Shown: positions 49,859 to 59,404 of the stretch, in pieces | Numbering within the stretch: position 1 is the first letter of the stretch | Layout: every line of letters begins with the position of its first letter | Source of the DNA: an uncultured Christensenella sp. | Lineage (GTDB): Bacteria > Bacillota > Clostridia > Christensenellales > Pumilibacteraceae | Length of the DNA: 64,000 bases | Assembly (NCBI GenBank): GCA_910577945.1 | Contig: CAJTNI010000004.1 | Span: 1-64,000 of the forward strand | Reading direction: 5' to 3' | The notes under the pieces: generated by a model | The model's input: only the letters and a program-made list of their open reading frames with translations | Told to the model about the DNA's origin: nothing | The model's database searches: none | Translations under genes and position numbers: made by a program

Positions 49859-51169
49859 TTATTGCGCGTCCTCAATCGCCTCGATAAAAACGAGCTCTAT
49901 ATAGTCGATTTGGAAAAAGCCGCTGTCCGCGCTGTCCAAAAGCAGGCAGTAGATAAAGTTCTTGCCCTGTTCAAGCGTGATTTCCGCCGTCTGCTCGGAC
50001 AGCGCGACGGTATCCCAGCCGGTGTACGGCAGGCTTGCAAGCGTCTTTTGCTCGTAGTCGGCAAAGTCGGCGTTTTTGACGAGCCCGACCTCCTCCTGCG
50101 TCACGATAAACGTGGGCGCGGCTTTTTTCGAGCCCGCAAACTCGCCCGACGCGTACGCTATGCGCACGCCGTACTTGGCTTTGACGGGCGAATTGAAATG
50201 CCATTCCACGCCGTCGTAATTGCTCTCGATACCGCCCATGAGAAAGCCGTTGGAAAACTTTTTGTCGTCGTGCTCGCGTATACACGGGTTTTTGCACGTC
50301 ATAATGTCGCCCGACCTCTTGCGCGGCGAGCCCATTTCCGCTTCCAGAACGTACTTTTCGGGACGCGCGCCGAACTCAGCCAAATCGTCGACGTTGTATT
50401 TCGAGCCGTCGCCCGTCAGCACGAAGTAATCGAGCTCGACAAAACTGCCGTAGTTATCGGTCTCGTCGCCGTTTTTCATTACCGAAATAGTGTTCCAGCC
50501 CTTTTCGAGCGCGATTTTGACCGTCGCGGGCGCGGCGTCGTAGCGGTCGCCGCCCCAGCCCGTTTTTTCGTCGAAATCGAACCGCGTCATATACTCGCCG
50601 TTGACCCACACGTCGTTGTGCGCGGGATTCATGTCCGTCGTGTAGTACGCGGTAAAATCGTACTCGCCCGCCACGGGGCACAGATAGTTGATATACACGC
50701 CCTGACCCGCGTCGTCGATACCGCCCACGTACGCGCCCTTGTGCGCGAGCGTGTTGTTGCGGAAATTCGATTGGGTCTTGCCCGTGCCGAAATTGTAGAG
50801 GTTGTCCTCCGCCTCGAAAATCACCTCGCCGAACTCGGTCAACGCGGCAAAGCCGTACTCGACAGCTTCGCCCGTCGCGTCGCCCTTGTACGCCGCGACA
50901 GTCACCGTAATGTTGCCCGCAAGCCCCAAGCTCTCGACGTCGATTGACGTGTCTTGGATTTTGTCCTCGTAAACGACCTCGCCGCCGTGAGTAAATACCA
51001 CCGCGTAGCCGTCCGCGCCGTCCACGGCGTCGTACGCAAGCACGCCGTTCTCATAGCCGATATTATTTACCTTGCCGAGCGCGGGCTCGGTCGTTTTGCC
51101 GCACGCGGCAAGCGTAGGCACAAGCATCGTCGCGCACAGTGCGCAAGCAATAACCTTTTTGTTCATCAT
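49859..51169 (-). CDS. Surface lipoprotein with CBM35/CBM6-like domains
   Basis: 436 residues. Lipobox TLAAC (Cys ~23), an Ig-like domain (YAVVFTHGGEVV, ~40-105), then two carbohydrate-binding-type beta-sandwiches: EAEDNLYNFGTG...GGIDDAGQGVYINYL (~118-255) and EAEMGSPRKRSG (~268-430). The same GGIDDxGQG signature occurs in the 982-aa protein at the other end of the operon, so both probably bind the same glycan. First gene of the operon, read from a promoter divergent to the AraC regulator. Two adjacent ATGs; AAAGGAG favours the second (51166). Confidence 0.85.
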   Translation of the reverse strand: MMNKKVIACALCATMLVPTLAACGKTTEPALGKVNNIGYENGVLAYDAVDGADGYAVVFTHGGEVVYEDKIQDTSIDVESLGLAGNITVTVAAYKGDATGEAVEYGFAALTEFGEVIFEAEDNLYNFGTGKTQSNFRNNTLAHKGAYVGGIDDAGQGVYINYLCPVAGEYDFTAYYTTDMNPAHNDVWVNGEYMTRFDFDEKTGWGGDRYDAAPATVKIALEKGWNTISVMKNGDETDNYGSFVELDYFVLTGDGSKYNVDDLAEFGARPEKYVLEAEMGSPRKRSGDIMTCKNPCIREHDDKKFSNGFLMGGIESNYDGVEWHFNSPVKAKYGVRIAYASGEFAGSKKAAPTFIVTQEEVGLVKNADFADYEQKTLASLPYTGWDTVALSEQTAEITLEQGKNFIYCLLLDSADSGFFQIDYIELVFIEAIEDAQ

Positions 51170-51200
51170 TCGCTCCTTTATATAGTTTCTGCTTATTTAA

Positions 51201-51229
51201 AGAATACATTACGGAAGTTTAAATAACAA
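51201..51229 (-). promoter_or_regulatory. Promoter of the carbohydrate-uptake operon
   Basis: -35 TTGTTA (51224-51229), 17-base spacer, -10 TATTCT (51201-51206). Non-consensus boxes fit a promoter needing activation by the divergently encoded AraC-type regulator. Confidence 0.65.
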
Positions 51230-51250
51230 TATATAAAATTTTATAATTCA

Positions 51251-51279
51251 TTGAAAAAATCACAATTATGTGCTATACT
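51251..51279 (+). promoter_or_regulatory. Promoter of the AraC-family regulator
   Basis: -35 TTGAAA (51251-51256), 17-base spacer, -10 TATACT (51274-51279), 19 bases before the ATG. Confidence 0.8.
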
Positions 51280-51298
51280 GTTCACGGAGAAAACGACT

Positions 51299-52078
51299 AT
51301 GAAAAACCTCAGCTTCGAGCACCTGCCGCAATACTGCTTTTCGGCTAACCGACAGTTCGAAAAGAACGAATGCCACATGGAGCGCACTTACAAGCTAAGC
51401 GTGCTGCTGCTCGTGCGGCGGGGCGTACTGCGCTTTTCCGAAAACGGCGTGCCGATTGAGGTGTCTGCGGGCGAATATTATATACAGTGCGCGGGGCTGC
51501 ACCAGCAAGGTCCCGTGCCCAGCGACTCGCCCAATTATTATTTCATTCATTTCAAGGGCGATTTTTGCAAGGCGGGCGCGCTGCCCATTCGCGGCAAATT
51601 CAAAATCGACAAAATCCAGCCCATAATCTCCAAAATGGAGCTTTTGGGCGACGCGGGCGAACGGCTCGAATACGAGGCGCTGTTCTACGAACTGCTGTGC
51701 GCGCTCAAACGCCAGCTCCCCGAAAAATCCACGCCCGAAAAACTGCGCGCGTACATTCTCGAACACTTTGCGGAAGAGCTGTCGCTCGACGGCTTGATGC
51801 GCGTGTCGCTGCTGTCCAAAAATCAAACGATAAACATTTTCCGCGACGCTTACGGAACAACGCCGCACCAATTCCTGATAGATTTCCGCCTGAAAAAAGC
51901 GGGCGAGCTGATTTTGGCTACCAATATCCCGATAAACGAAATATGTTTCCGCATAGGCTTTACCGAATACTCGGGCTTTTATAAAGCGTTTTCCAAAAAG
52001 TACGGCGTGTCGCCGCAGGAATACCGCCGCCGCACGTCCGCCGCCGCGCTACCCGAGAACGTGTATTTTATCCCGTGA
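51299..52078 (+). CDS. AraC-family transcriptional regulator
   Basis: 259 residues from ATG 51299 (GGAG eight bases upstream). An N-terminal cupin-like sensor (~20-110; GVPIEVSAGEYYIQCAGLHQ) is followed by two helix-turn-helix motifs in the C-terminal ~100 residues: LSLDGLMRVSLLSKNQTINIF and the AraC signature ICFRIGFTEYSGFYKAFSKK with YGVSPQEYRRR. Divergent from the eight-gene sugar operon, 129 bases between starts, so it most likely activates that operon in response to the imported sugar. Confidence 0.95.
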   Translation: MKNLSFEHLPQYCFSANRQFEKNECHMERTYKLSVLLLVRRGVLRFSENGVPIEVSAGEYYIQCAGLHQQGPVPSDSPNYYFIHFKGDFCKAGALPIRGKFKIDKIQPIISKMELLGDAGERLEYEALFYELLCALKRQLPEKSTPEKLRAYILEHFAEELSLDGLMRVSLLSKNQTINIFRDAYGTTPHQFLIDFRLKKAGELILATNIPINEICFRIGFTEYSGFYKAFSKKYGVSPQEYRRRTSAAALPENVYFIP

Positions 52079-52242
52079 CCGACCGCGCAGAACGCTAACC
52101 GCATGCCGCTACGCGGGTCGCGCGAAACGATATTGTAGTATTTTATTTTGAAAAACGCGTGTCAAACGCTTGTACGTTTGTTTGAGTTTAAAAGCTTTTG
52201 CCATGCCCGCCCGACGCGCGCCGCGCAAATTCGGCAAAACAA

Positions 52243-52265
52243 AAAAGCGGACGCAACCGCTTTTT
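52243..52265. terminator. Bidirectional terminator between AraC gene and glutamine synthetase
   Basis: AAAAGCGG, six-base loop, CCGCTTTTT; T-runs on both strands serve the convergent genes. The rest of 52079-52282 shows no gene. Confidence 0.75.
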
Positions 52266-52282
52266 CTGTCAATCGAGTTATA

Positions 52283-54364
52283 TCAAACGTACAGCAGCAA
52301 ATCGCCGTACGTGGGGAACGGCCACAGCTCTTTGGGCACGAGCGTTTCCAGCCTGTCGCAATATTCGCGCAGCTCCTGCATGGCGGCAAACACCTTTTCG
52401 TGGCACAGGTTCGCCTCGGTTTGCAGGTCGGTTTCGCTCTTGACCGCGCGCTGCGTCTCCTCCAACTTTTTTTCGGCGGCGTACGCCGCGTTTATAAGCC
52501 TGGACACTTTGAGCAGCATTTCGTTCTGCGCGCCGACGGTCATGCCCAACGCGCTCAGCTTGCTCACGTTATCCGCGAGTCGGGTGGAAAACTCCAACGC
52601 CGCGGGCAAAATCTGTTTGAGCGTGATTTCGCACATGGTCAGCGCTTCGATATTTATTACCTTGCAGTAATTTTCGAGCAGTATGTCCTTGCGCGCGCGC
52701 ACCTCTTCGTTGGTGTAAATTTTGAGCCTGCCGAACAGCTCCACGTTTTCGGGACGGTCGTAATACGACAGCGCTTCGGGCGTGCTCGCGAGGTTCAAAA
52801 GCCCGCGGCGCGCCGCCTCCTGCTTCCACTCGTCGGCGTAGTTGTCGCCGTTGAACACGATGCGTCTGTGCTTGACGTACTCCGCCTTGATGAGCGCCTT
52901 CGCCGCCTTTTTGAAATCGGGCGCTTTTTCGAGCGCGTCCGCAAACTCGTTGAGCGCGTCCGCGACGGCGGCATTTATCATTATGTTCGGGCACGCGATA
53001 TTGACCGCCGAACCGAGCGAACGGAACTCGAATTTATTGCCTGTGAACGCGAACGGCGACGTACGGTTGCGGTCGGTCGTGTCCTCGTAAATCTCGGGCA
53101 CGGACTCCACGCCCGTCGATAAGCGGTTGCCCACGTGATTGCTGTATTCCTTGCCCGACGCGAGCGTTTCCAAAAGGTCGGTTATCTCGTCGCCGAGGAA
53201 CATGGAAATTATGGCGGGCGGCGCTTCGTTCGCGCCCAGGCGGTGGTCGTTGCCCGCCGTCGCAACCGACAGCCGCAGCAGGTCCTGATGCTCGTCTACC
53301 GCCTTGATTATCGCCGTCAGGAACAGCATGAATTGCAGGTTGTTCTTTAAGTCCTTGCCCGGCTCCAAAAGGTTTTCGCCGTCGGTTGTCGATATCGACC
53401 AATTATTGTGCTTGCCCGAGCCGTTGACGCCCGCGAACGGTTTTTCGTGCAACAGGCACACCATATCGTGCTTTTTGGCGAGCTTGCGCATGACCGACAT
53501 GGTAAGCTGGTTGTGGTCGGTCGCAATGTTGACCGACGAGAATATGGGCGCGAGCTCGTGCTGCGCGGGCGCGACCTCGTTGTGGCGGGTCTTGGCGTAA
53601 ATGCCGAGCTTCCACAGCTCGCGGTCGAGGTCCTCCATGTATTCGAGCACCTTGAACTTGATATTGCCGAAATAGTGGTCTTCGAGCTCCTGACCCTTGG
53701 GCGGCTTTGCGCCGAACAGCGTTCTGCCCGTGATTATAAGGTCGGGACGCTTTTTGTAAAGCTCGCGCGGGATGAGAAAATACTCCTGCTCCGGTCCGAC
53801 GTTGGGAATTACGCGGTCGGGCGTTTTGCCGAAAAGCTTCAACACGCGCAGCGCCGCCTTATCCAAGCAATCCATAGACCGCAGCAACGGCGTCTTTTTG
53901 TCCAGCACCTGACCCGAATATGCGATGAACGCCGTCGGAATGTACAGCACCGAGCCCTTTACGAACGCGTAGCTCGTCGGGTCCCACGCCGTGTACCCGC
54001 GCGCCTCGAACGTGGAGCGCAGCCCGCCCGACGGAAAGCTCGACGCGTCGGGCTCGCCCTTGATAAGCTCCTTGCCCGAGAAATTCATTATTACCGTGCC
54101 GCCCTCGGCGGGTTGGATAAAGCTGTCGTGCTTTTCGGCGGTGATGCCCGTCATCGGTTGGAACCAATGCGTATAGTGCGTAGCGCCCTTTTCTATCGCC
54201 CAATCCTTCATCGCGTTGGCTACAACGTCGGCGACGTCGGACGCGATGGATTTTCCCGTCTTGATAGTACAATGCAACGCTTTGAAAACGTCTTTGGGCA
54301 GACGCTCGCGCATTACTTGCTCGTTGAAAACCATCGAGCCGAACTGTTCGGGCACTTTAAACAT
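52283..54364 (-). CDS. glnN: Glutamine synthetase type III
   Basis: 693 residues from ATG 54364 (AAGGAG eight bases upstream; a TTG seven codons earlier is less likely). Length and sequence fit GSIII, the large dodecameric form, not the ~450-residue GSI. Visible are FQPMTGITAEKHDSFI near the N terminus, PNVGPEQEYFLI (metal-binding Glu), RHNEVAPAQHELAPIF and FAGVNGSGKHNNWS (ATP/glutamate site). Makes glutamine from glutamate, ammonia and ATP. Monocistronic with its own promoter. Confidence 0.96.
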   Translation of the reverse strand: MFKVPEQFGSMVFNEQVMRERLPKDVFKALHCTIKTGKSIASDVADVVANAMKDWAIEKGATHYTHWFQPMTGITAEKHDSFIQPAEGGTVIMNFSGKELIKGEPDASSFPSGGLRSTFEARGYTAWDPTSYAFVKGSVLYIPTAFIAYSGQVLDKKTPLLRSMDCLDKAALRVLKLFGKTPDRVIPNVGPEQEYFLIPRELYKKRPDLIITGRTLFGAKPPKGQELEDHYFGNIKFKVLEYMEDLDRELWKLGIYAKTRHNEVAPAQHELAPIFSSVNIATDHNQLTMSVMRKLAKKHDMVCLLHEKPFAGVNGSGKHNNWSISTTDGENLLEPGKDLKNNLQFMLFLTAIIKAVDEHQDLLRLSVATAGNDHRLGANEAPPAIISMFLGDEITDLLETLASGKEYSNHVGNRLSTGVESVPEIYEDTTDRNRTSPFAFTGNKFEFRSLGSAVNIACPNIMINAAVADALNEFADALEKAPDFKKAAKALIKAEYVKHRRIVFNGDNYADEWKQEAARRGLLNLASTPEALSYYDRPENVELFGRLKIYTNEEVRARKDILLENYCKVINIEALTMCEITLKQILPAALEFSTRLADNVSKLSALGMTVGAQNEMLLKVSRLINAAYAAEKKLEETQRAVKSETDLQTEANLCHEKVFAAMQELREYCDRLETLVPKELWPFPTYGDLLLYV

Positions 54365-54430
54365 ATACCGTCTCCTTATAAACAAAAACGCCGTAATTGC
54401 TTACAGCGCCCTTGCTTGCATATCATAAAA

Positions 54431-54460
54431 ATTATATTACTCGAACGCGAAAAATGTCAA
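54431..54460 (-). promoter_or_regulatory. Promoter of the glutamine synthetase gene
   Basis: -35 TTGACA (54455-54460), 18-base spacer, -10 TATAAT (54431-54436), about 65 bases before the ATG. Confidence 0.85.
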
Positions 54461-54501
54461 GTAATTTGACCGCAGTTTTAAAATTTTCTACGCGCCGCCG
54501 A

Positions 54502-56265
54502 CTATTCGACGGACACGCCTACGCGCGCCGCTTTTTTGGGCTTTAAGCACACGCTCAACACGACGGCGGCAATATCGAAAACAATCGCCGCATACACGCC
54601 CGCGCGCGCGAGCACGCTCATTTTGATACTGATTGTATCGGGCGGCATCAGCGTTATGGGCGGCAGCGATTCCGCGCCGCTTGCCGAGGGCAGTATCGCA
54701 AACAGCGCCGCAAACACTATCGCCGCTATCGCGCAGCCGAATACGCCTTTCGTTTTGTCCGCGCCCACGACCGTCTCTGCGAGCGACTTTTGCATACCCG
54801 CAAACGCTATCGACGCCAAAACAATGCCCAGCGCGATAATCGTTACGCACGCCGTCGCGCTCGTTACAAGCAGCTCGCTGTAAACGTAATCGCCGTATTT
54901 GACGACGCACAGCGCGGAAATAAGCTCGCCGAGCACTCCGCCTACGGGCACGCTGCCGTGCCGCACGACTCTGGTCGCGTCGTAACTCATAATCGTCGTA
55001 ATCCTGACCAACTCGCCGCACAGCGAAAAGAACGCGATTATAAGCGCCGCCGCCGTCGCCGCGCGCCTTATCATGGGAACGAGTCCGACGCCGTCGAATA
55101 CCGCTTTCCCTACGCCGCAAACATAATACATAATAGCCGAGAACGTCGCCAGCCCGAGCATTACGCCGCCGTTCGCCATGGGCGACGCCATGTCGAAAAT
55201 CACGCCTATGCCCGACGCTATCGAAACAATTTTCAAGAATTTAAACAGGTTTGCGGAACGCTTGAATAACATTCCCGAAAATGCGAGTATCGTGAACACC
55301 AACGCCGTAATCGCTATCGTCAAGCAGAGCGCTACGGTCAGCAGGCTCTGCGCCAGCGTAACCATGGCGGTGGTGCGCACCGCATTCCGCCGCACGTCGT
55401 TGCCGAAATGATAGGGGAACGCCTCCGACGACAAAGCGAGCATGCACGCCAAAACGTTTACGTCGCACAGCTCCTCCTCCAAAATATCCGCGAACTTCTT
55501 GCGCGCGCGATATTCGGACGCTTCCGAATAAATAATCTTCCAATCGGCGAACTCTGCGCGCGCCTCTTGAAGATGCTTGCTGTAATCGCTCGATATTTCG
55601 CCGTATTTTTCGAAATCGGACCTTTCCATATTTACGTACGCGAGCGCGCCGAGCACTCTCCAAAACGGCTGCTCTATCTCGACGTACTCGGTATCGGTAA
55701 AGTTGGACTTATACTCGGAGTCCGACCACTCCTTTTCGGAAACGAACAGCTCGACGTTCGCTTTGAATTCGATAGGCGCGAACAGCGCCACAAACAGCAC
55801 GATTATCGCAAGCACGGCGATTATAGAGTTGACTATTACGCGGTACTTGCCTTCAAACTCCGCGACCTTTGTTCGGGCGGAAGAAACCGCTTTGCCGCCG
55901 CCGCGCGCCTTGCTCGCGCGCTCGGTCGGTGCGCTTGCGTGTTCCGCGGGCGCAGGCTCTGCCTTTTGCGCCGCTTCGGGCGCCGACCCCGCTCCGAACA
56001 ACGGCGCGCCGCACTTGCCGCAAAACTCCGCGCCCGTTTCGTTGACGAACCCGCATTCGACGCAGGCGGTCGAGCGCTGCGCGGCGTCGTCGAGTTTTCT
56101 TCCGCACACGCCGCAAAACGCCGCGCCGTTTACCGCGACCGCGCCGCACGCGGGGCACGCGACGGACGCGTCGCCGTCCGACTTTTTGGAAAGCGCCGCG
56201 CCGCAATCGCTGCAAAATTTCGCAGCGTCGCGATTTTCGTATCCGCACTTATCGCACTTTTTCAT
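54502..56265 (-). CDS. Multi-zinc-ribbon integral membrane protein
   Basis: 587 residues. Three zinc ribbons at the N terminus: CDKCGYEN...CSDCGAA (~4-24), CPACGAV...CGVCGRK (~37-57) and CVECGFVN...CGKCGAP (~69-88). A Pro/Ala linker, a membrane segment (~135-157), an extracellular helical region (~160-290) and about seven more membrane segments (~300-580) follow. No known family beyond the ribbons; the layout suggests a sensor or assembly factor. Own promoter at 56311-56339; GGTGGAG before ATG. Confidence 0.8.
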   Translation of the reverse strand: MKKCDKCGYENRDAAKFCSDCGAALSKKSDGDASVACPACGAVAVNGAAFCGVCGRKLDDAAQRSTACVECGFVNETGAEFCGKCGAPLFGAGSAPEAAQKAEPAPAEHASAPTERASKARGGGKAVSSARTKVAEFEGKYRVIVNSIIAVLAIIVLFVALFAPIEFKANVELFVSEKEWSDSEYKSNFTDTEYVEIEQPFWRVLGALAYVNMERSDFEKYGEISSDYSKHLQEARAEFADWKIIYSEASEYRARKKFADILEEELCDVNVLACMLALSSEAFPYHFGNDVRRNAVRTTAMVTLAQSLLTVALCLTIAITALVFTILAFSGMLFKRSANLFKFLKIVSIASGIGVIFDMASPMANGGVMLGLATFSAIMYYVCGVGKAVFDGVGLVPMIRRAATAAALIIAFFSLCGELVRITTIMSYDATRVVRHGSVPVGGVLGELISALCVVKYGDYVYSELLVTSATACVTIIALGIVLASIAFAGMQKSLAETVVGADKTKGVFGCAIAAIVFAALFAILPSASGAESLPPITLMPPDTISIKMSVLARAGVYAAIVFDIAAVVLSVCLKPKKAARVGVSVE

Positions 56266-56310
56266 GCCGTTTCTCCACCCATCCTTAATTTGTTAGGCTT
56301 GGATTGATAT

Positions 56311-56339
56311 ATAATATCACACATTGTGAAACATGTCAA
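56311..56339 (-). promoter_or_regulatory. Promoter of the multi-zinc-ribbon gene
   Basis: -35 TTGACA (56334-56339), 17-base spacer containing the inverted repeat TCACA-ATG-TGTGA, extended -10 TGATATTAT (TATTAT at 56311-56316). Confidence 0.75.
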
Positions 56340-56420
56340 TACGTTCGCCGAATTGCCTCGCGCGTATTGCCGCGCCCGTCACAAAAATTTTCGCACGCGC
56401 GCTTTACGGCGTTTTTGGTA

Positions 56421-56449
56421 TTGACTTTTGCGCGGCGGTGTTATATAAT
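56421..56449 (+). promoter_or_regulatory. Promoter of dnaN
   Basis: -35 TTGACT (56421-56426), 17-base spacer, -10 TATAAT (56444-56449), 32 bases before the ATG at 56482. Confidence 0.85.
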
Positions 56450-56481
56450 GTATGCTAGAATATAAGCATAGGAGAATCAAT

Positions 56482-57585
56482 ATGAAAGTAGCATGCAACG
56501 GCAAGGATTTATGCGATGCGGTAACGCGGGTAATCAAGGCGGTGCCCGCGCGCTCGACCAACGCCGTACTCGAAGGAATCAAGCTTACAGCCGACGACGG
56601 CACGCTCACGCTTACGGCGACGGATATCGAGCTTTCAATCGAGCACATGATAGTCGCCGAGGTCGCCGAGCGCGGCGAAACGGTCGTGCCCGGCAAGCTG
56701 TTCGGCGATTTCGTGAAAAAGCTATCGTCGCAGACCATTGTGCTCACCGCCAACGGCTCGCGCCTTAAAATCGACTACGAGCGCAGCGAGGGCGAATTCG
56801 GCTGCTACACCGCCGACCAATATCCGGAGGTCAACCGCATAGAGGACACGCAGCATTTCGAAATGCGCAACGCCGATTTGAAGGACCTCGTCAATAAAGT
56901 CGCGTTTTCGGTATGCACGGACGACACGCACGCCGCGCTCAAAGGCGTTTTGCTCGAAGTGTCGAGCGCCGACGTGACCGCCGTGTCCACCGACGGCTAC
57001 CGCCTGTCCAAGTGCGTCAAGCCCATAATCGCCACCACGGCGTCCACCAGCTTTACGGTGCCCGTGCGCGCAATCATGGAAATTTCCCGATTGCTGTCCG
57101 ACGGCGACGACACCGTCAAGCTGTACATGCACAAAAATTTCCTCATGGTGCGCGTCGACGCGACGACCGTCACCACGCGGCTTATCGACGGCACGTTCGT
57201 CAACTACCGCCAAATCATTCCGCAACATTTCGACACGCAGGTGTACATTCCCAAAACGCTGTTCGACGACGCAATCGACAGAGCGGTGCTCATGTCGCGC
57301 TCGGACAAAAACAACTATCTCGTGCGCTTCGACATCACGCAGTCGAACATGACGGTCAGCTCGCACAGCGAGGCGGGCAACGTCGAGGAAAATCTGCCCA
57401 TCAAGACGGACGGCGCGGACATTTCCATCTCCTTCAACGCGCGCTATTTCTCCGAGTTCCTCAACTGCATGAACTGCGACACTATCGTGCTCAACCTGAC
57501 CAACGCCACGTCGGTATGCGTGGTCTCGCCCGTCGGCGACCGCGAGGACTATATCTACCTCGTCCTGCCCGTGCGCAGCGCGTAA
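56482..57585 (+). CDS. dnaN: DNA polymerase III beta subunit (sliding clamp)
   Basis: 367 residues, matching the family's length and three-fold repeated clamp domain. Start MKVACNGKDL at 56482 is set by AGGAG seven bases upstream; an in-frame ATG ten codons earlier is rejected. Typical stretches: LEGIKLTADDGTLTLTATDIE near the N terminus, the HAALKGVLLEV and STDGYRLSKC region of domain II, and the VLPVRSA end (usual MPMRL/PVR). The ring tethers the replicative polymerase to DNA. dnaA and recF, its usual neighbours, are not here, so either the gene has moved away from the origin or it is a second clamp. Confidence 0.95.
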   Translation: MKVACNGKDLCDAVTRVIKAVPARSTNAVLEGIKLTADDGTLTLTATDIELSIEHMIVAEVAERGETVVPGKLFGDFVKKLSSQTIVLTANGSRLKIDYERSEGEFGCYTADQYPEVNRIEDTQHFEMRNADLKDLVNKVAFSVCTDDTHAALKGVLLEVSSADVTAVSTDGYRLSKCVKPIIATTASTSFTVPVRAIMEISRLLSDGDDTVKLYMHKNFLMVRVDATTVTTRLIDGTFVNYRQIIPQHFDTQVYIPKTLFDDAIDRAVLMSRSDKNNYLVRFDITQSNMTVSSHSEAGNVEENLPIKTDGADISISFNARYFSEFLNCMNCDTIVLNLTNATSVCVVSPVGDREDYIYLVLPVRSA

Positions 57586-57624
57586 CGGTCGTTTTTCAAT
57601 AAAAAACGCATACGAAATCCACGA

Positions 57625-57653
57625 CCTCGCCGTTAATTGCGGCGGGGTTTTTT
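57625..57653 (+). terminator. Terminator of dnaN
   Basis: CCTCGCCG, seven-base loop, CGGCGGGG and TTTTTT, 40 bases after the stop codon. Confidence 0.85.
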
Positions 57654-57666
57654 GTTGCGTTTGCGC

Positions 57667-57696
57667 TTGACAACAAAAGCGCATACAATATATAAT
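57667..57696 (+). promoter_or_regulatory. Near-leaderless promoter of the ABC exporter operon
   Basis: -35 TTGACA (57667-57672), 18-base spacer, -10 TATAAT (57691-57696), then ten bases to the ATG at 57707 with no Shine-Dalgarno. Confidence 0.75.
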
Positions 57697-57706
57697 AGTT
57701 AGCGAA

Positions 57707-59404
57707 ATGTTCAAGCTTTTACGGTTTATCAAGGGTCATACGGCGCAGGCGATTGCCGCGCCGCTCTGCAAGCTCATCGAGGCAATCGCCGAGCTCGCCG
57801 TGCCTATGATTATAGCCGCCGTCATCGACGTAGGCATAGCCGACGGCGACAAGTCTTACGTCGTAAAATATTGCTCGCTTATCGCCATTCTCGCGGTGGG
57901 CGGCTTTCTCATTTCCGTAACGGGTCAGTATCTCGCGTCCAAGGTGGCGCTCGGGTTCGGCACGCGCGTGCGCAACGCCGTTTTCGCGCATATCAACAAA
58001 CTGCCCGTGTCCGAATGCGACCGTATCGGCGGCGCGTCGCTGGTGACGCGGCTGACGGGCGACGTGGTCAACTGCCAAAACGCGCTCAACATGACGCTGC
58101 GGCTGGTGCTGCGCATTCCGTTTGTGGTAATCGGCGCGTTCGTCATGAGCATGATTATCGACCCGATGCTGTCGCTCATGTTTTTGGCGATGGTCGTCGT
58201 GCTGTCGGCGACAATCGCGTGCGTGCTGCGGCTGACGATGCCGCGAGTCAAGCGCGCGCAAAAAAACCTCGACGAGATTTCGCGCCAGACCTCGCAAAGC
58301 CTGACGGGCGCGCGCGTCATTCGCGCATTTTCCAAGCAGGCGTCCGCCAAAGCCGATTTCGACGCGGCGGCGGAGACCACTGCGCACACCAATTTCGCCG
58401 CCATGCGCATTTCCACGCTTTTGACGCCGCTTACCTTTGCGGTCGTCAATCTCGCTATTATCGCGGTGCTGTGGTTCGGCGGCGTCAAGATAAACACCGA
58501 CCGCCTTTCGCAGGGCGAAGTGGTCGCGCTTATCAACTATCTCAATCAGGCGTTTTTCGTAATAGTCAACGTGGGCAACGTGTTTTCGGTGTTCACACGC
58601 TCGTCCGCCTGCGCGGCGCGCGTCAACGAAATACTCGAAACGCCCGTGCCCGAGGACGGAGCTATAACCGAGATAAACGCCGACGCGCCGCACGTGCTCG
58701 AATTTAAAGACGTCAGCTTCGCGTACGACGGCGATTACGACGTGCGCGACGTATCGTTCACTCTCGACGCGGGGCAGACGCTGGGCATAATCGGCGGCAC
58801 GGGCAGCGGCAAAACGACGCTCGTCGCGCTCATAGAACGGTTCTACACGCCCGACAAGGGCGAAATATACTTTTGCGGCGAAAAGCTGTCCGACTATGCC
58901 GAGCGCGCGCTGCGCGGCGGTATCGGCTACGTGCCGCAGCGCACCGCCGTACTCGAAGGCACGCTGTCCGAAAACCTCAAAATCGCCGACCCCGACGCGA
59001 GCGAGCAACGGCAAATCGCGGCGATGGAAACCGCGCAAGCGAGCGAGCTTTTATCCTCGCTCGGGCTCGACGGGCATATTTTCGCGGGCGGTAAGAACCT
59101 GTCGGGCGGACAGCGCCAGCGCGTAAACATCGCGCGCGCGCTCACCCGCGACAATATTCTGTATCTGTTCGACGACGCGACGTCCGCGCTCGACTACAAG
59201 ACCGAACGCGATTTCATTTCGGCGGTTAACCGCATAAGCGGCGCAAAGATATTCGTCTCCCAGCGCATAAGCGCGGTGTCGGGTTGCGATAATATCATCG
59301 TGCTCGACGGCGGCAAAATCGTGGGCTGCGGCAAGCATGCCGAGCTCAAAGCGTCCTGTCCGCTGTACAAGGAGTTTTGCGACTCACAGCAAAAATCAAA
59401 ATGA
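57707..59404 (+). CDS. ABC exporter half-transporter, degenerate-site subunit
   Basis: 565 residues: six membrane segments (~1-310) and a nucleotide-binding domain with Walker A GGTGSGKTT (~363-371), signature LSGGQRQRVNIARAL and Walker B LYLFDDATSALD. The residue after the Walker B Asp is Asp instead of the catalytic Glu, as in the non-hydrolytic site of heterodimeric exporters, and the H-loop position reads VSQRIS (Gln for His). It pairs with the next gene, whose motifs are canonical. Exports drugs, lipids or peptides; substrate not deducible. Confidence 0.93.
   Translation: MFKLLRFIKGHTAQAIAAPLCKLIEAIAELAVPMIIAAVIDVGIADGDKSYVVKYCSLIAILAVGGFLISVTGQYLASKVALGFGTRVRNAVFAHINKLPVSECDRIGGASLVTRLTGDVVNCQNALNMTLRLVLRIPFVVIGAFVMSMIIDPMLSLMFLAMVVVLSATIACVLRLTMPRVKRAQKNLDEISRQTSQSLTGARVIRAFSKQASAKADFDAAAETTAHTNFAAMRISTLLTPLTFAVVNLAIIAVLWFGGVKINTDRLSQGEVVALINYLNQAFFVIVNVGNVFSVFTRSSACAARVNEILETPVPEDGAITEINADAPHVLEFKDVSFAYDGDYDVRDVSFTLDAGQTLGIIGGTGSGKTTLVALIERFYTPDKGEIYFCGEKLSDYAERALRGGIGYVPQRTAVLEGTLSENLKIADPDASEQRQIAAMETAQASELLSSLGLDGHIFAGGKNLSGGQRQRVNIARALTRDNILYLFDDATSALDYKTERDFISAVNRISGAKIFVSQRISAVSGCDNIIVLDGGKIVGCGKHAELKASCPLYKEFCDSQQKSK

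Noticed and set aside
57586..57706. Small gene between dnaN and the ABC exporter
   Set aside because: The 121 bases are accounted for by a terminator and a promoter.
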